DNA of 64,000 nucleotides, from positions 1-64,000 of the forward strand of contig JALUXG010000039.1 in assembly GCA_027019085.1 (NCBI GenBank), in the 5' to 3' direction. This stretch comes from Rhodanobacteraceae bacterium. GTDB taxonomy: Bacteria > Pseudomonadota > Gammaproteobacteria > Xanthomonadales > Rhodanobacteraceae. The translations under genes and the position numbers were made by a program. The first letter of the stretch is position 1. Each line of letters opens with the position of its first letter. This document shows positions 40,471 through 50,657 of this stretch, one piece after another. Below the pieces are notes generated by a model. That model worked only from the letters and a program-made list of their open reading frames with translations. It ran no database searches and was not told the DNA's origin.

Positions 40471-41572
40471 CGCCCAGCAGGACCGACCGCATGGCCGGAA
40501 CTGGCCGCGCCGATCATGGCTTCCGCCATTCTCACAAGAGCCGCATCACGATTTTTCTGTAGGACGCCCAGCAGGGCCGACCGCATGGCCGGAACTGGCC
40601 GCGCCGGTCATGGCTTCCACCATTCCCACAAGAGCCGCAACGCGCTTTTTTTTGTAGGAGGCCCAGCAGGGCCGACCGCAGGGCCAGAACTGGCCGCGCC
40701 GGTCACGGCTTCCGCCATTCCCACAAGAGCAGCAACGCGCTTTTCCGTAGGAGGCCCAGCAGGGCCGACCGCATGGCCGGAACTGGCCGCGCCGATCATG
40801 GCTTCCGCCATTCCCACAAGAGCCGCATCACGATTTTTCTGTAGGACGCCCAGCAGGGCCGACCGCATGGCCGGAACTGGCCGCGCCGGTCATGGCTTCC
40901 ACCATTCCCACAAGAGCCGCAACGCGCTTTTTTTTGTAGGAGGCCCAGCAGGGCCGACCGCAGGGCCAGAACTGGCCGCGCCGGTCATGGCTTCCACCAT
41001 TCCCACAAGAGCAGCATCGCGATTTTCCGTAGGAGGCCCGGCAGGGCCGACCGCATGGCCGGAACTGGCCGCGCCGGTCACGGCTTCCGCCATTCCCACA
41101 AGAGCGGCAACGCGATTTTTCTGCAGGAGGCCCGGCAGGGCCGACCGCAGGGCCAGAACTGGCCGCGCCGGTCACGGCTTCCGCCATTCCCACAAGAGCA
41201 GCATCGCGATTTTTCTGCAGGAGGCCCGGCAGGGCCGACCGCAGGGCCGGAACTGGCCGCGCCGGTCATGGCTTCCACCATTCCAACAAGAGCAGCAACG
41301 CGCTTTTTTTTGTAGGAGGCCCAGCAGGGCCGACCGCAGGGCCAGAATTGGCCGCGCCGGTCATGGCTTCCGCCATTCCCACAAGAGCAGCAATGCGCTT
41401 TTCCGTAGGAGGCCCGGCAGGGCCGACCGCAGGGCCAGAATTGGCCGCGCCGGTCATGGCTTCCACCATTCCCACAAGAGCAGCATCGCGATTTTTCTGC
41501 AGGAGGCCCGGCAGGGCCGACCGCAGGGCCGGAACTGGCCGCGCCGGTCACGGCTTCCGCCGTTCCCACAAG
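40471..41572. repeat. Tandem array of twelve ~94-bp repeats
   Basis: The anchor GACCGCA recurs with CCGC at 40487, 40581, 40676, 40769, 40863, 40958, 41051, 41145, 41239, 41334, 41427 and 41521. The spacings are 94, 95, 93, 94, 95, 93, 94, 94, 95, 93 and 94 bp. Each unit holds GTAGGAGG, GCCC-AGCA-GGGC and GGCC-GGAACT-GGCC inverted repeats and a TTCCGCCATTCCCACAAGAGC-like segment (first part TTCCGCCATTCCCACAAGAG). The array fills the space between the convergent OmpA gene and kbl. Open frames cross it on both strands only because each three-unit block is 282 bp; it is not taken as coding. Confidence 0.95.
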
Positions 41573-41586
41573 CACGGGATCGTACT

Positions 41587-42789
41587 TTACGCCCTGGGCA
41601 GGACTCCCGTGGCGCGGCCGGTGCGAATGAACGCCTCGATGGCCTCATCGAGCTGTTCGCGGGTGTGTGCCGCGCTCATCTGGGTACGGATACGCGCCTG
41701 GCCCTTGGGGACGACCGGGAAGAAGAAGCCGGTCACGTAGATGCCTTCGTCCAGCAGGGCATTGGCCATCGCCTGGGCTTTTGGCGCGTCATGGATCATC
41801 ACCGGAACGATAGGGTGATCCCCCGGCTTGATCTCGAAACCGGCCTCGTTCATGTGCTGGCGGAAATACGCGGTGTTGTCCTTCAGCCGTTTGCGCAGGT
41901 CGTCGGCACCGGCCAGCATGTCGAACACCTTGATGCCGGCGGCCACCACATGCGGCGGAAGCGAGTTGGAGAACAGATAGGGCCGCGAGCGCTGGCGCAG
42001 CATGTCGATGATGTCCTGGCGCCCTGTGGTGAAGCCACCGACAGCGCCACCCAGCGACTTGCCCAGGGTGCCGGTGAAGATGTCGATCCGGTCCATCACC
42101 CCGTGCACCTCGGCCGAACCGCGGCCGGTGGGGCCGAGGAAGCCGGTGGCGTGGCACTCGTCGATGTGCACCAGCGCGCCGTATTTTTCGGCCAGCGCGG
42201 TGATCGCATCCAGGCGGGCGACAAAGCCGTCCATCGAGAACACGCCGTCGGTGGTGATGATGGTGCTGCGCACCCCGTCGGCCTGGGCGGCCTTGAGCTG
42301 GGCTTCCAGGTCGTCCATGTCGGAGTTGGCGTAACGGTAGCGTCGGGCCTTGCACAGGCGCACGCCGTCGATGATCGAGGCGTGGTTGAGCGCATCGGAA
42401 ATGATCGCATCCTCGGGGCCGAACAACGGCTCGAACAGGCCGCCGTTGGCATCGAAGCAGGCGGCATACAGGATCGCGTCATCGGTGCCGAAGAAGTCCG
42501 CGATCTTGCGCTCCAGTGCCTTGTGCAGGTCCTGGGTGCCGCAGATGAAACGCACCGAGGCCATGCCGAAGCCATGCGTGTCGAGCGCTTTCTTGGCGGC
42601 GGCGATCACGTCCGGATGATCGGCCAGCCCGAGGTAGTTGTTGGCGCAGAAATTGAGCACCTTGCGACCGTCCGCCAGCGTGATCCGTGCCGATTGCGGT
42701 GAGGTGATGATGCGCTCTTCCTTGTACAGCCCGTTGTCGCGGATGTCGTCGAGTTCGGACTTGAGGCGGTCGCGGATGGTATAGGCCAT
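41587..42789 (-). CDS. kbl: Glycine C-acetyltransferase (2-amino-3-ketobutyrate CoA ligase)
   Basis: This 400-residue PLP enzyme splits 2-amino-3-ketobutyrate with CoA to glycine and acetyl-CoA, the second step of threonine catabolism. [57 protein letters not shown] and the PLP-lysine motif [14 protein letters not shown] are all standard. The ATG at 42789 gives [15 protein letters not shown]. It is downstream of tdh on the same strand (151-bp gap), forming the threonine pathway. Confidence 0.97.
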   Translation of the reverse strand: MAYTIRDRLKSELDDIRDNGLYKEERIITSPQSARITLADGRKVLNFCANNYLGLADHPDVIAAAKKALDTHGFGMASVRFICGTQDLHKALERKIADFFGTDDAILYAACFDANGGLFEPLFGPEDAIISDALNHASIIDGVRLCKARRYRYANSDMDDLEAQLKAAQADGVRSTIITTDGVFSMDGFVARLDAITALAEKYGALVHIDECHATGFLGPTGRGSAEVHGVMDRIDIFTGTLGKSLGGAVGGFTTGRQDIIDMLRQRSRPYLFSNSLPPHVVAAGIKVFDMLAGADDLRKRLKDNTAYFRQHMNEAGFEIKPGDHPIVPVMIHDAPKAQAMANALLDEGIYVTGFFFPVVPKGQARIRTQMSAAHTREQLDEAIEAFIRTGRATGVLPRA

Positions 42790-42940
42790 GGTGTTTTCCT
42801 TGCAGCGCAAATGGGGAGCCTGGAACAGGGGCCGGGTGTCACGGATGCATCGTATTGCGGTCATGTGGGCGGGGGACATCGATGCCATGCACAGCGCACA
42901 CCGAAGTCGATTTCCCAATCTCCATTCACCATTCCCGGTT

Positions 42941-43975
42941 TCATTGCCAGGAACACACGACCTTGCCGCAGTTGCCCGCGGCCATCAGATCGAAGCCGGT
43001 CTGGAAGTCGTCGATGGCGATCTGGTGCGTGAGTACCTTCTGCAGCGGGAATCCGGTCAGCACCATCTGCGTCATCTTGTACCAGGTCTCGTACATGCGT
43101 CGGCCGTAGATGCCGTGCAGGGTCAGGCCCTTGAAGATGATCCTGTCCCAGTCCACGCCGGCGCCCTTGGGCAGCAGGCCGAGCAGGGCGATCCTGCCGC
43201 CGTGGTACATGGTTTCCAGCATGTCGTTGAAGGCATGCGCGTTGCCGCTCATTTCCAGGCCGACGTCGAAGCCTTCCATGTGCAGGTCGGCGACCACGTC
43301 TTTCAGGCGCGTCTGGGACACGTTGACCACGCGCGTGGCGCCCATCTCGGCGGCCAGTTTCAGGCGGTAGTCGTTGACGTCGGTGACCACCACGTTGCGC
43401 GCGCCAACGTGCTTGGCGATGCCGGCGGCGATGATGCCGATCGGTCCGGCGCCGGTGATCAGCACGTCCTCGCCAATCAAGTCGAACTCCAGCGCACAGT
43501 GCGCGGCGTTGCCGTAGGGGTCGAAGAAGGCGGCCAGCTCCGAGGAGATCGGGTCGGGGATCGGCCACAGGTTGGAGGCCGGCACGGCGACGTACTCGGC
43601 AAAGGCGCCGTTGCGGTTCACGCCGATGCCCACGGTGTGCGGGCAAAGATGCTGGCGTCCGGCGCGGCAGTTGCGGCAGTGGCCGCATACGATGTGGCCT
43701 TCGGCGGACACGCGCTGGCCGACGCTGTAGCCGGTCACGCCCGGGCCCATGTCGACGATCCGGCCGACGAACTCGTGGCCGATCACCAGGCCCGGCTTGA
43801 TGGTGCGCTGGGCCCACGCATCCCATTTGTAGATGTGCAGGTCGGTGCCGCAGATGGCCGTTTTCTCGACCTTCACCAGTACCTCGTTGGGACCGATCTC
43901 GGGAATCGGCACCTGCGCCATCCAGATACCTTCGGCGGCCTCGCGCTTGACCAGCGCCTTCATCGTGTCGGACAT
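42941..43975 (-). CDS. tdh: L-threonine 3-dehydrogenase
   Basis: This 344-residue zinc-dependent medium-chain dehydrogenase oxidises L-threonine to 2-amino-3-ketobutyrate. [18 protein letters not shown] carries the catalytic zinc Cys, GHEFVG the His, and [15 protein letters not shown] the structural-zinc cysteines; [18 protein letters not shown] binds NAD. The ATG at 43975 follows CTGGAGG. A TATAAT box lies 27 bp upstream. With kbl it makes the threonine-to-glycine operon. Confidence 0.97.
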   Translation of the reverse strand: MSDTMKALVKREAAEGIWMAQVPIPEIGPNEVLVKVEKTAICGTDLHIYKWDAWAQRTIKPGLVIGHEFVGRIVDMGPGVTGYSVGQRVSAEGHIVCGHCRNCRAGRQHLCPHTVGIGVNRNGAFAEYVAVPASNLWPIPDPISSELAAFFDPYGNAAHCALEFDLIGEDVLITGAGPIGIIAAGIAKHVGARNVVVTDVNDYRLKLAAEMGATRVVNVSQTRLKDVVADLHMEGFDVGLEMSGNAHAFNDMLETMYHGGRIALLGLLPKGAGVDWDRIIFKGLTLHGIYGRRMYETWYKMTQMVLTGFPLQKVLTHQIAIDDFQTGFDLMAAGNCGKVVCSWQ

Positions 43976-44001
43976 GCAGAAAACCTCCAGGGTAGGCACC
44001 C

Positions 44002-44007
44002 ATTATA
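44002..44007 (-). promoter_or_regulatory. -10 box of the tdh-kbl operon
   Basis: The minus strand reads TATAAT, followed by about 26 bases to the tdh ATG, a short leader. The -35 position (GCATGG) is poor. Confidence 0.55.
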
Positions 44008-44177
44008 CGTGGCCGCGTGGTTTCCCATGCGGGCGCCCGAAATCCCCAGGCTGTTGATGCAAGTGCATGACTTTGCTCATGTTGTTCCCTTGCCGCCTTT
44101 AGGGCAGGATCGCCAGTCGCGATGCATTTGCATCCGCAAAGCGGGTCATTACGGCCCGTCGACATCAGGAGAATATC

Positions 44178-46379
44178 TTGCGACGTTTGTTGACTGTGGC
44201 CGTGCTCAGTGCCGGCCTTGCCCTACCTGCCGCGCATGCCGACGAAGGCATGTGGCAACCGGCCCAGCTGCCCAGCCTGGCCAGGACGCTGAAGGCCGAA
44301 GGCCTGAAGCTCGACCCGAAGAACCTGACCGACCTGACCGCCTATCCGATGGGCGCCGTGGTCAGCCTGGGGTTCTGCACCGGCTCGTTCGTATCGCCCG
44401 AAGGACTGGTCGTGACCAACCACCATTGTGCGTACGGTGCGTTGCAGTACAACTCCAGCGACAAGAAGAACCTCATCGTCGACGGTTTCCTGGCCCGGCG
44501 GCACAGCGAGGAGAAGCCGGGCGGCCCGAACCTGCACGTCTACGTCACCGAAGACATCCGTGATGTCACCACCGACATCAAGGCCGCGATCAAGCCGGGC
44601 ATGTCGCCGCTGGATCGCTTCAACGCCATCGACACCGCGGAGAAAACCCTGGTCAAGCAGTGCGAGTCCGGAGCGGACTTCCGCTGCGACGTCTACAGCT
44701 TCTATGGCGGCACCAGCTACCAGCTGATCAAGCAGCGCGAGATCAAGGACGTGCGCGTGGTCTACGCGCCGCCGGAGTCGATCGGCAAGTACGGTGGCGA
44801 CATCGACAACTGGATGTGGCCCCGGCACACCGGCGACTTCAGCTACCTGCGCGCCTACGTGGCGCCGGATGGCAGTTCGGCGCCCTACAGCAAGGACAAC
44901 GTGCCCTACAGGCCCAGGCACTGGCTGAAGGTCAATCCGCGGGGACTGGAGCCCGGCGATTTCGCCATGGTGGTCGGCTATCCGGGTCGCACCAACCGCT
45001 ACCGCCTGGCCGCGGAAGTGGCCGATGCGGTCAACTGGCGCTACCCGACGCTGCTGAAGGTCTACGGCGACCTGCTGAAGATCATCGAGCAGGCCGGCCG
45101 CAAGAATCCCGAGGTTGCGGTGAAATACGCCGGGACGGTGGCCAGCTACAACAACGCCCTGAAGAATTTCGAAGGCCAGCTGGCGGGCCTGGGCAAGGCG
45201 CACGCGGTCAAGGTCAAGCAGCGCCAGGAAGCGGCGCTGGAAAAGTGGCTGGCCGCAAACCCCAGCCCGGCGCATCGCGCCATGCTGGAGGATATCCACA
45301 AGCTGCGGGAGCTGATCGCCCGGCAACAGGTCCATCGCGAGCGCAGCCTGGACACGCGCCTGGCCACCCGCGGCCTGCTGGGGACGGCCATCATGCTGGT
45401 GCGTCTGGATCAGGAGCGTGCCAAACCCGACCTCGAACGCAACCAGGGCATGCAGCAACGCGACGAGCCGCGCATCAAGGGTCGCCTGCAGCAGATGGCG
45501 CGGCGCATGGATGCAGGCGTGGACCAGCAGATGATGGTGTACGGCCTGTTGCGCTACGTGAAGCTGCCCACCGGCCAGCGCCTCAAGGCACTCGATGCCT
45601 GGCTTGACGGTGCGCACACCCGGGCCGCCATCGAAAAGAAGGTCGCCAGCCTGTATGCCGGGACTTCGCTCACCACGACCGCCGGTCGCCTGAAGTGGTT
45701 CAAGGCCGACGCGAAGCAGGTGGCTCAAAGCCACGACAGCATGATCGTGCTGGCGCGCAAGCTGATGCCCCAGTTGCGGGCACGCGAGAAGCAGGACAAG
45801 ACCGTCACCGGTGAATTCCAGGCCCTGCGTCCGCGCTACATGCAGGCCATGCTGGCCTGGAACCGCGCCGAGGGCAGGCCGGTCTATCCCGACGCCAACG
45901 GCTCCCTGCGCGTGACCTTCGGTACCGTGAAGGGTTATTTCCCGAAGGACGGCGTGAAGTACCTGCCGTTCACCACCGCCGAGGGGATCCTCGAAAAGGA
46001 CACGGGCAAGGCGCCGTTCAACGCCCCCGCGGCCGAGCTGGAAGCCATCCGCGCCCATCGTTTCGATGGTTTCACCTCCTCGCGCATCGCGGCACTGGAC
46101 GGCTACGCGCCCGACAGCGCAGGGGCCCTGCCGGTCAACTTCCTCACCGACCTGGACACCACGGGTGGCAACTCCGGTTCCCCCACCCTGGACGGCCAGG
46201 GCCGGCTGGTCGGACTGCTGTTCGACGGCAACTGGGAGTCGGTCAGTGCCGACTGGCTGTTCAATCCCCGTCTGACGCGCTCGATCCATGTCGACGTGCG
46301 CTACATGCTGTGGGTGATGCACCAGGTCGACCATGCCGACAACCTGCTGAAGGAAATGGGTGTGCCGACCAGGCCCTGA
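44178..46379 (+). CDS. S46 family dipeptidyl-peptidase (DPP7/DAP-BII-like), TTG start
   Basis: This 733-residue periplasmic serine peptidase has a signal peptide ([20 protein letters not shown]). The S46 triad is visible: His in [12 protein letters not shown], Asp in [16 protein letters not shown] and Ser in TTGGNSGSP. It would release dipeptides from the N-terminus of peptides, for growth on proteins. The start is TTG at 44178, with AGGAG six bases upstream; no alternative ATG keeps the signal peptide. The DPP7 (broad, hydrophobic P1) versus DPP11 (acidic) choice is not settled, though the [12 protein letters not shown] segment resembles DPP7-type proteins. Confidence 0.94.
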   Translation: MRRLLTVAVLSAGLALPAAHADEGMWQPAQLPSLARTLKAEGLKLDPKNLTDLTAYPMGAVVSLGFCTGSFVSPEGLVVTNHHCAYGALQYNSSDKKNLIVDGFLARRHSEEKPGGPNLHVYVTEDIRDVTTDIKAAIKPGMSPLDRFNAIDTAEKTLVKQCESGADFRCDVYSFYGGTSYQLIKQREIKDVRVVYAPPESIGKYGGDIDNWMWPRHTGDFSYLRAYVAPDGSSAPYSKDNVPYRPRHWLKVNPRGLEPGDFAMVVGYPGRTNRYRLAAEVADAVNWRYPTLLKVYGDLLKIIEQAGRKNPEVAVKYAGTVASYNNALKNFEGQLAGLGKAHAVKVKQRQEAALEKWLAANPSPAHRAMLEDIHKLRELIARQQVHRERSLDTRLATRGLLGTAIMLVRLDQERAKPDLERNQGMQQRDEPRIKGRLQQMARRMDAGVDQQMMVYGLLRYVKLPTGQRLKALDAWLDGAHTRAAIEKKVASLYAGTSLTTTAGRLKWFKADAKQVAQSHDSMIVLARKLMPQLRAREKQDKTVTGEFQALRPRYMQAMLAWNRAEGRPVYPDANGSLRVTFGTVKGYFPKDGVKYLPFTTAEGILEKDTGKAPFNAPAAELEAIRAHRFDGFTSSRIAALDGYAPDSAGALPVNFLTDLDTTGGNSGSPTLDGQGRLVGLLFDGNWESVSADWLFNPRLTRSIHVDVRYMLWVMHQVDHADNLLKEMGVPTRP

Positions 46380-46400
46380 CCCCGGCGAGGGTCTGCAAGC

Positions 46401-46432
46401 CAGGACGGGCGGCAGTGATGCCGCCCGTCCTG
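46401..46432 (+). terminator. 13-bp hairpin after the S46 peptidase gene
   Basis: CAGGACGGGCGGC (46401-46413) and GCCGCCCGTCCTG (46420-46432) form a perfect 13-bp stem with loop AGTGAT, 21 bp after the stop. No T-run follows. It could end the transcript with Rho help or protect the mRNA end. Confidence 0.55.
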
Positions 46433-46459
46433 CATGTGCGATTGCCTACAATGCCTTGC

Positions 46460-47407
46460 ATGTCTGCCATTGACACCCGTCCTCCCGCGATCTTCCTGAT
46501 GGGCCCCACCGCTACCGGCAAGACCGACCTGGCGCTGGCGCTGGCCCGGCGTTATCCCGTGGCACTGATCAGCGTGGATTCGGCCCTGGTCTATCGCGGG
46601 CTCGACATCGGTTCGGCCAAGCCCGATGCGGCGACCCTGGCGCGCTACCCGCACGCTCTGGTCGACATCCGCGACCCCGCACAGCCGTATTCGGCGGCGC
46701 AGTTCGCGCACGATGCCCGCCACGCCATGGACGCGGCCACGCGCGCGGGGAAGCTGCCCCTGCTGGTGGGCGGTACCGGCCTGTATTTCCGCGCCCTGCA
46801 CCAGGGACTGTCGCCGATGCCCGAGGCCGATCCGGCCTTGCGCGCCCGCCTGGACGCGCAGGCGCAGCAACTGGGCTGGCCCGCGTTGCACCAAAGGCTG
46901 CGGGCACTGGACCCGGACGCCGCCGCGCGCATCGGCGCACACGATGCCCAGCGCATTGCCCGCGCGCTGGAGGTGATCGAGACCAGCGGTCGCAAGCTGA
47001 GCGAGATCCAGCGGCGGGTCCGCACCGCACCCTTTCCCTGGCGCGTGCTGAAACTTGCCTTGCTGCCGTCCGACCGCAAGCGCCTGCATGAGCGCATCGG
47101 GCACCGCGCGCGGCACATGCTCGATGCCGGACTGATCGAGGAGGTGCGCGCCCTGCGTGATCGTGGCGACCTGCACGAGGGCTTGCCCGCCCTGCGCGCC
47201 GTCGGCTACCGGCAAACCTGGTCGTACCTGCAGGGAAACCTCGACCGCGACGCACTGCACGCACGCATCGTGTATGCCACCCGGCAGTTGGCCAAGAGGC
47301 AAACCACCTGGTTGCGACGCGAGTTCGATGCGCGCCTCATCGATCCCGATCGCCACGATGCCCAGTCCGTGGCGCTCGACGCACTGTCGCTGTTCCTGCC
47401 CGGATGA
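46460..47407 (+). CDS. miaA: tRNA dimethylallyltransferase
   Basis: MiaA (315 residues) adds the isopentenyl group to A37 of tRNAs reading UNN codons. [12 protein letters not shown] (about 15-26) is the P-loop; [26 protein letters not shown] and [14 protein letters not shown] are diagnostic. The start at 46460 ([12 protein letters not shown]) lies only seven bases after a TACAAT -10 box (46447-46452), so the mRNA from that promoter would be leaderless. An ATG at 46451 overlaps the -10 and is less likely. The order miaA-hfq-hflX-hflK-hflC is conserved in gammaproteobacteria. Confidence 0.96.
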   Translation: MSAIDTRPPAIFLMGPTATGKTDLALALARRYPVALISVDSALVYRGLDIGSAKPDAATLARYPHALVDIRDPAQPYSAAQFAHDARHAMDAATRAGKLPLLVGGTGLYFRALHQGLSPMPEADPALRARLDAQAQQLGWPALHQRLRALDPDAAARIGAHDAQRIARALEVIETSGRKLSEIQRRVRTAPFPWRVLKLALLPSDRKRLHERIGHRARHMLDAGLIEEVRALRDRGDLHEGLPALRAVGYRQTWSYLQGNLDRDALHARIVYATRQLAKRQTTWLRREFDARLIDPDRHDAQSVALDALSLFLPG

Positions 47408-47441
47408 TGACGGGAACGGCGTGAATCGTGCCGGATACGCG

Positions 47442-47470
47442 TTTGCACCGACGCCGGGTGGGAGTAAGAT
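47442..47470 (+). promoter_or_regulatory. Candidate hfq promoter
   Basis: TTTGCA (47442-47447) and TAAGAT (47465-47470) are separated by 17 bp. The site is downstream of miaA and about 147 bp before the hfq ATG. Confidence 0.4.
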
Positions 47471-47616
47471 GCGCGGGCCGAATGGCGCTTCCGGCGGTGT
47501 CGGGTGACGATTCGCATGCGACCGGGAAGTTCGGCCATCCCGGATGACCGCTTCGACCTGCCGTGCTGACGATGGCGCGCCTGCATGCCAGGTGCTGCAC
47601 AGGGGAGATAACAACA

Positions 47617-47883
47617 ATGTCCAAGGGACAATCCTTGCAAGATCCGTTTCTCAATGCACTGCGACGTGAACGGGTGCCGGTTTCGGTGTACCTGGTCAAC
47701 GGCATCAAGTTGCAGGGCACGATCGAATCGTTCGACCAGTTCGTGGTCCTGCTGCGCAGCCAGGTCAGCCAGATGGTCTACAAGCACGCCATTTCGACCG
47801 TCGTGCCCAGTCGCAACGTGCGCCTGGACGATGGCGATGCCCACAACGACACGGCTGAGTCCGGCGCCGCTTCCGGGGCTTGA
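47617..47883 (+). CDS. hfq: RNA chaperone Hfq
   Basis: Hfq (88 residues) is the hexameric Sm-like RNA chaperone that pairs small RNAs with mRNAs. [20 protein letters not shown] and Sm1/Sm2 segments [20 protein letters not shown] and [11 protein letters not shown] are almost identical to the family norm. The short C-terminal tail ([13 protein letters not shown]) is acidic and disordered. AGGGGAG precedes the ATG at 47617. Confidence 0.98.
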   Translation: MSKGQSLQDPFLNALRRERVPVSVYLVNGIKLQGTIESFDQFVVLLRSQVSQMVYKHAISTVVPSRNVRLDDGDAHNDTAESGAASGA

Positions 47884-47931
47884 AGACCCGTTCCCGGCCG
47901 GGGTGTCGCAGCTTTCCAGCGGGCGAGGGCG

Positions 47932-47937
47932 TACAAT
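47932..47937 (+). promoter_or_regulatory. Candidate -10 box of hflX
   Basis: TACAAT in the TACAATGGACGCCTG context lies 54 bp before the proposed hflX start. This is the same sequence context seen before prpD. The -35 is not evident. Confidence 0.45.
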
Positions 47938-47991
47938 GGACGCCTGTCCCGGGCGCTGTTGCCGGGGAAACGATACCCAAGGTGAACTCCC

Positions 47992-49305
47992 CTGTTTGAC
48001 CGCGAGAAGAAAGGCGAGCGCGCTGTCGTGGTGTTGCCACATGCGCGTGACGATGCGGACAGCGCAAGCCGGGCCGAGGAATTCGTCGAGCTGGTCCGTT
48101 CGGCGGGTGCCCAGGTGCTGGCGCGCGTGCAGGCCCGGGTGGACCGGCCCAGCCCGCGGTACTACATCGGTTCGGGCAAGGCGGACGAACTGGCCGAAAC
48201 CGTGCGCGCCACCGAAGCCGACGTGGTGCTGGTCGACCATACCCTGAGCCCGGTGCAGGAACGCAACCTCGAGCAGTTGCTCAAGGTCCGGGTGGTCGAC
48301 CGCGCCGGGCTGATTCTCGACATCTTTGCCCAGCGCGCCCGGTCGCATGAAGGCAAGCTGGAAGTGGAGCTGGCCCAGCTCCGGCACCTGTCCACCCGCC
48401 TGGTCCGCGGCTGGACCCACCTGGAGCGCCAGCGCGGCGGCTCCATCGGCCTGCGCGGACCGGGTGAGACGCAGCTGGAAACCGACCGCCGCCTGCTGGG
48501 CGCGCGCATCCGGATGCTCGGTCAGCGCCTGGACAAGGTGAATGTCCAGCGCGAGCAGCAGCGCCGTTCGCGCATGCGCCATACCGTGCCGCGCGTGGCC
48601 CTGGTCGGCTACACCAATGCCGGCAAATCGACCCTGTTCAATGCCCTGACCACCGGGGGCGTGTATGCCGCCGACCAGTTGTTTGCCACGCTCGACCCCA
48701 CCGTGCGCCGCATCGAGGACCTGTCCTGTGGTCCGGCCGTGCTGGCCGACACCGTGGGATTCATCCGCGAGCTTCCGCATGACCTGGTGGCCGCGTTCCG
48801 CGCCACCCTGAGCGAGGCGCGCGATGCCGACCTGCTGCTGCATGTGAGCGACGCGGCAGACCCGGAGCGGGACCTTCTGGCGCGCGTCGTCAACGCAGTG
48901 CTGGACGAAATCGGTGCCGGTGATGTTCCGCAATTGCGGGTGATGAACAAGATCGACCTGGCCGGCATGCCGCCGTCCGTGCAGCGTGATGCCGAGGGCA
49001 GGCCCGATCGCCTGTGGCTATCGGCGGCCAGTGGCGAGGGCCTGGACCTGCTGCGTGAGGCGCTGGGCGAACGTCTGGGCGGCGAGCGGGTGCGCGCGGC
49101 CTTGCAGTTGCCGTTGTCGGCCGGACGCATGCATGCGCGGCTGGTGGCGCTGGGCGCCATCACCAGTGAACAGGTCGACGCCGCAGGCTGGACGCTGCAG
49201 ATCGATGCACCACGCAGCGTGCTGGCGCCGCTGGCCGGCAACGCCGATGAGGCCTCCCGTGCCCTGCGCAACCTGATTGTCCCCGTCGCCGAGTCCGGGG
49301 CATAG
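47992..49305 (+). CDS. hflX: GTPase HflX, probable CTG start
   Basis: HflX (437 residues if begun at 47992) is a ribosome-splitting GTPase that rescues stalled 70S ribosomes. GGSIGLRGPGETQLETDRR, GYTNAGKSTLFNAL (G1), LADTVGFIRELPHDLV (G3) and MNKIDL (G4) are diagnostic. The N-terminus reads (CTG)FDREKKGERAVVVLPHARDD, matching the usual MFDR-GE-A-LV start, but no ATG, GTG or TTG exists between the in-frame TGA at 47983 and this CTG. AAGGTGA is 8 bases before it. A GTG at 48028 is the alternative, but would remove the conserved beginning. Confidence 0.93.
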   Translation: MFDREKKGERAVVVLPHARDDADSASRAEEFVELVRSAGAQVLARVQARVDRPSPRYYIGSGKADELAETVRATEADVVLVDHTLSPVQERNLEQLLKVRVVDRAGLILDIFAQRARSHEGKLEVELAQLRHLSTRLVRGWTHLERQRGGSIGLRGPGETQLETDRRLLGARIRMLGQRLDKVNVQREQQRRSRMRHTVPRVALVGYTNAGKSTLFNALTTGGVYAADQLFATLDPTVRRIEDLSCGPAVLADTVGFIRELPHDLVAAFRATLSEARDADLLLHVSDAADPERDLLARVVNAVLDEIGAGDVPQLRVMNKIDLAGMPPSVQRDAEGRPDRLWLSAASGEGLDLLREALGERLGGERVRAALQLPLSAGRMHARLVALGAITSEQVDAAGWTLQIDAPRSVLAPLAGNADEASRALRNLIVPVAESGA

Positions 49306-49574
49306 GTACGGCTTCTGTCTCCGGGTTGTGCGGTGCAGGGCATCGCTCATCCGCGGTGCATCCCTTGGCACCGGCCTCAGCGCCCGCGGGCGATGCAGCG
49401 GCCAGCGTCGCCAGTGCTGCGATCTGTTATCATTTCCAGCGTTTGCATCATGTGGCCGGTCCGGAGGCCTGTCGCTGGTGACGGATCCCGGCCTTGTGCC
49501 CAAATGTCTTGCCCGACAGACGGTGTCGACCGTGTGCACCGTCTAATCGCATGCCCGCAGGAGAGGCCTGATTC

Positions 49575-50657
49575 ATGCCCTGGAATGAACCTGGAAGTGG
49601 AAAACGCGACCCGTGGGGCCGCCAAGGCGGCTCCGGTGGAGGCGACGGCAACGGTCCCGATTTCGAGAAGTTTCTCAGGCAGTTGCGCGCACGGCTGGGT
49701 CGCTTCGGCCGTTTCGGTGGCTCCGGTGGTGGCGGCATCGCGACCATCATCATCGCCCTCGTGCTGGCCTGGGCCTTGCTGACCAGCTTCGTCAGCGTCA
49801 ATGCGCGCGAGGTTGGCGTCGTGCTGCGCTTTGGCCAGTTCTCGCGCATGCTGGGTCCGGGGCTGCATTTCAAGCTGCCCTCGCCGATCGAGCAGGTCAA
49901 CCTGGTCAAGACCACCGCGGTCCGTTCCTGGTCCGATACGGCCACCATGCTGACCAAGGACGAGAACATCGTCACCGTCAGCTTCAACGTGCAGTACCAG
50001 GTCAACGACGCGCGCAATTACCTGTTTTCGATCCGCGACCCCGATGAAACCCTGCAGGAGGCCTCCGAGGCCGCGGTGCGTTCGGTGGTCGGCAACAACG
50101 ACATGAACACCCTGCTTTCCGGGCAGGGCGCCAAGCTGGTGGCCAAGACGCGTGAGGCCCTGCAGCAGACCCTGGACGGATACAACACCGGCATCCTGGT
50201 GACCGACGTCAGCTTCCAGAACGTGGCGCCTCCCGATCAGGTGCGCGATGCCTTCGATGACGTCAACAAGGCGCGCGAGGACAAGCAGCGCATCGAGAAC
50301 GAAGCCAAGGCCTACGCCAGCCAGATCATTCCGGTCGCGCGCGGCCAGGCCGCACGCATCGCGGCCCAGGCCGCCGGCTACAAGGCAGCGCGCGTGGCGC
50401 GTGCAACCGGCGACGCCGAGCGTTTCGACCTGCTGCTGTCGCAATACCTGGCAGCGCCGAACGTAACCCGCGAGCGGTTGTGGATGGAAACCATGGAGCA
50501 GGTGCTGTCGAACAATCCCAAGGTCATCGACGGCAGCAACGGCCGCAACGTGCTCTACCTGCCGCTGGACGGCGTGGCGGGCAAACATGCTTCGTCGACA
50601 CCGGCCAAGGTGGCGCCGGCCCTGCAGGCAACGCCTGACGGCAAGGGAGGCAACTGA
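49575..50657 (+). CDS. hflK: FtsH protease modulator HflK
   Basis: HflK (360 residues) is an SPFH/prohibitin-family inner-membrane protein that, with HflC, forms a cage around FtsH. The glycine-rich cytoplasmic start (MPWNEPGSGKRDPWGRQGG) precedes a transmembrane segment (about 54-75) and the SPFH domain with EVGVVLRFGQFSRMLGPGLHF. It ends by sharing one base with hflC. The 269-bp gap upstream contains one short hairpin (49519-49543) and no clear promoter. Confidence 0.97.
   Translation: MPWNEPGSGKRDPWGRQGGSGGGDGNGPDFEKFLRQLRARLGRFGRFGGSGGGGIATIIIALVLAWALLTSFVSVNAREVGVVLRFGQFSRMLGPGLHFKLPSPIEQVNLVKTTAVRSWSDTATMLTKDENIVTVSFNVQYQVNDARNYLFSIRDPDETLQEASEAAVRSVVGNNDMNTLLSGQGAKLVAKTREALQQTLDGYNTGILVTDVSFQNVAPPDQVRDAFDDVNKAREDKQRIENEAKAYASQIIPVARGQAARIAAQAAGYKAARVARATGDAERFDLLLSQYLAAPNVTRERLWMETMEQVLSNNPKVIDGSNGRNVLYLPLDGVAGKHASSTPAKVAPALQATPDGKGGN

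Noticed and set aside
40471-41572. CRISPR array
   Set aside because: The repeats are about 94 bp and directly contiguous, with no unique spacers of constant length, and no cas genes are in the window.
40423-42702. A long open frame (759 codons) on the plus strand, and several on the minus strand, through the repeat array
   Set aside because: The frames stay open only because the repeat units lack stops and each three-unit block is 282 bp. The plus frame continues antisense through kbl. Open frames on both strands, no start with a ribosome-binding site and no known domain argue against coding.
48001-48030. Annotating hflX from GTG 48028 only
   Set aside because: This would cut off the conserved FDR-GE-A segment that is in frame and open; kept only as an alternative.
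49306-49574. A small gene or RNA in the hflX-hflK gap
   Set aside because: No open frame with a good ribosome-binding site and no clear promoter plus terminator pair was found; only one 7-bp hairpin (49519-49543).
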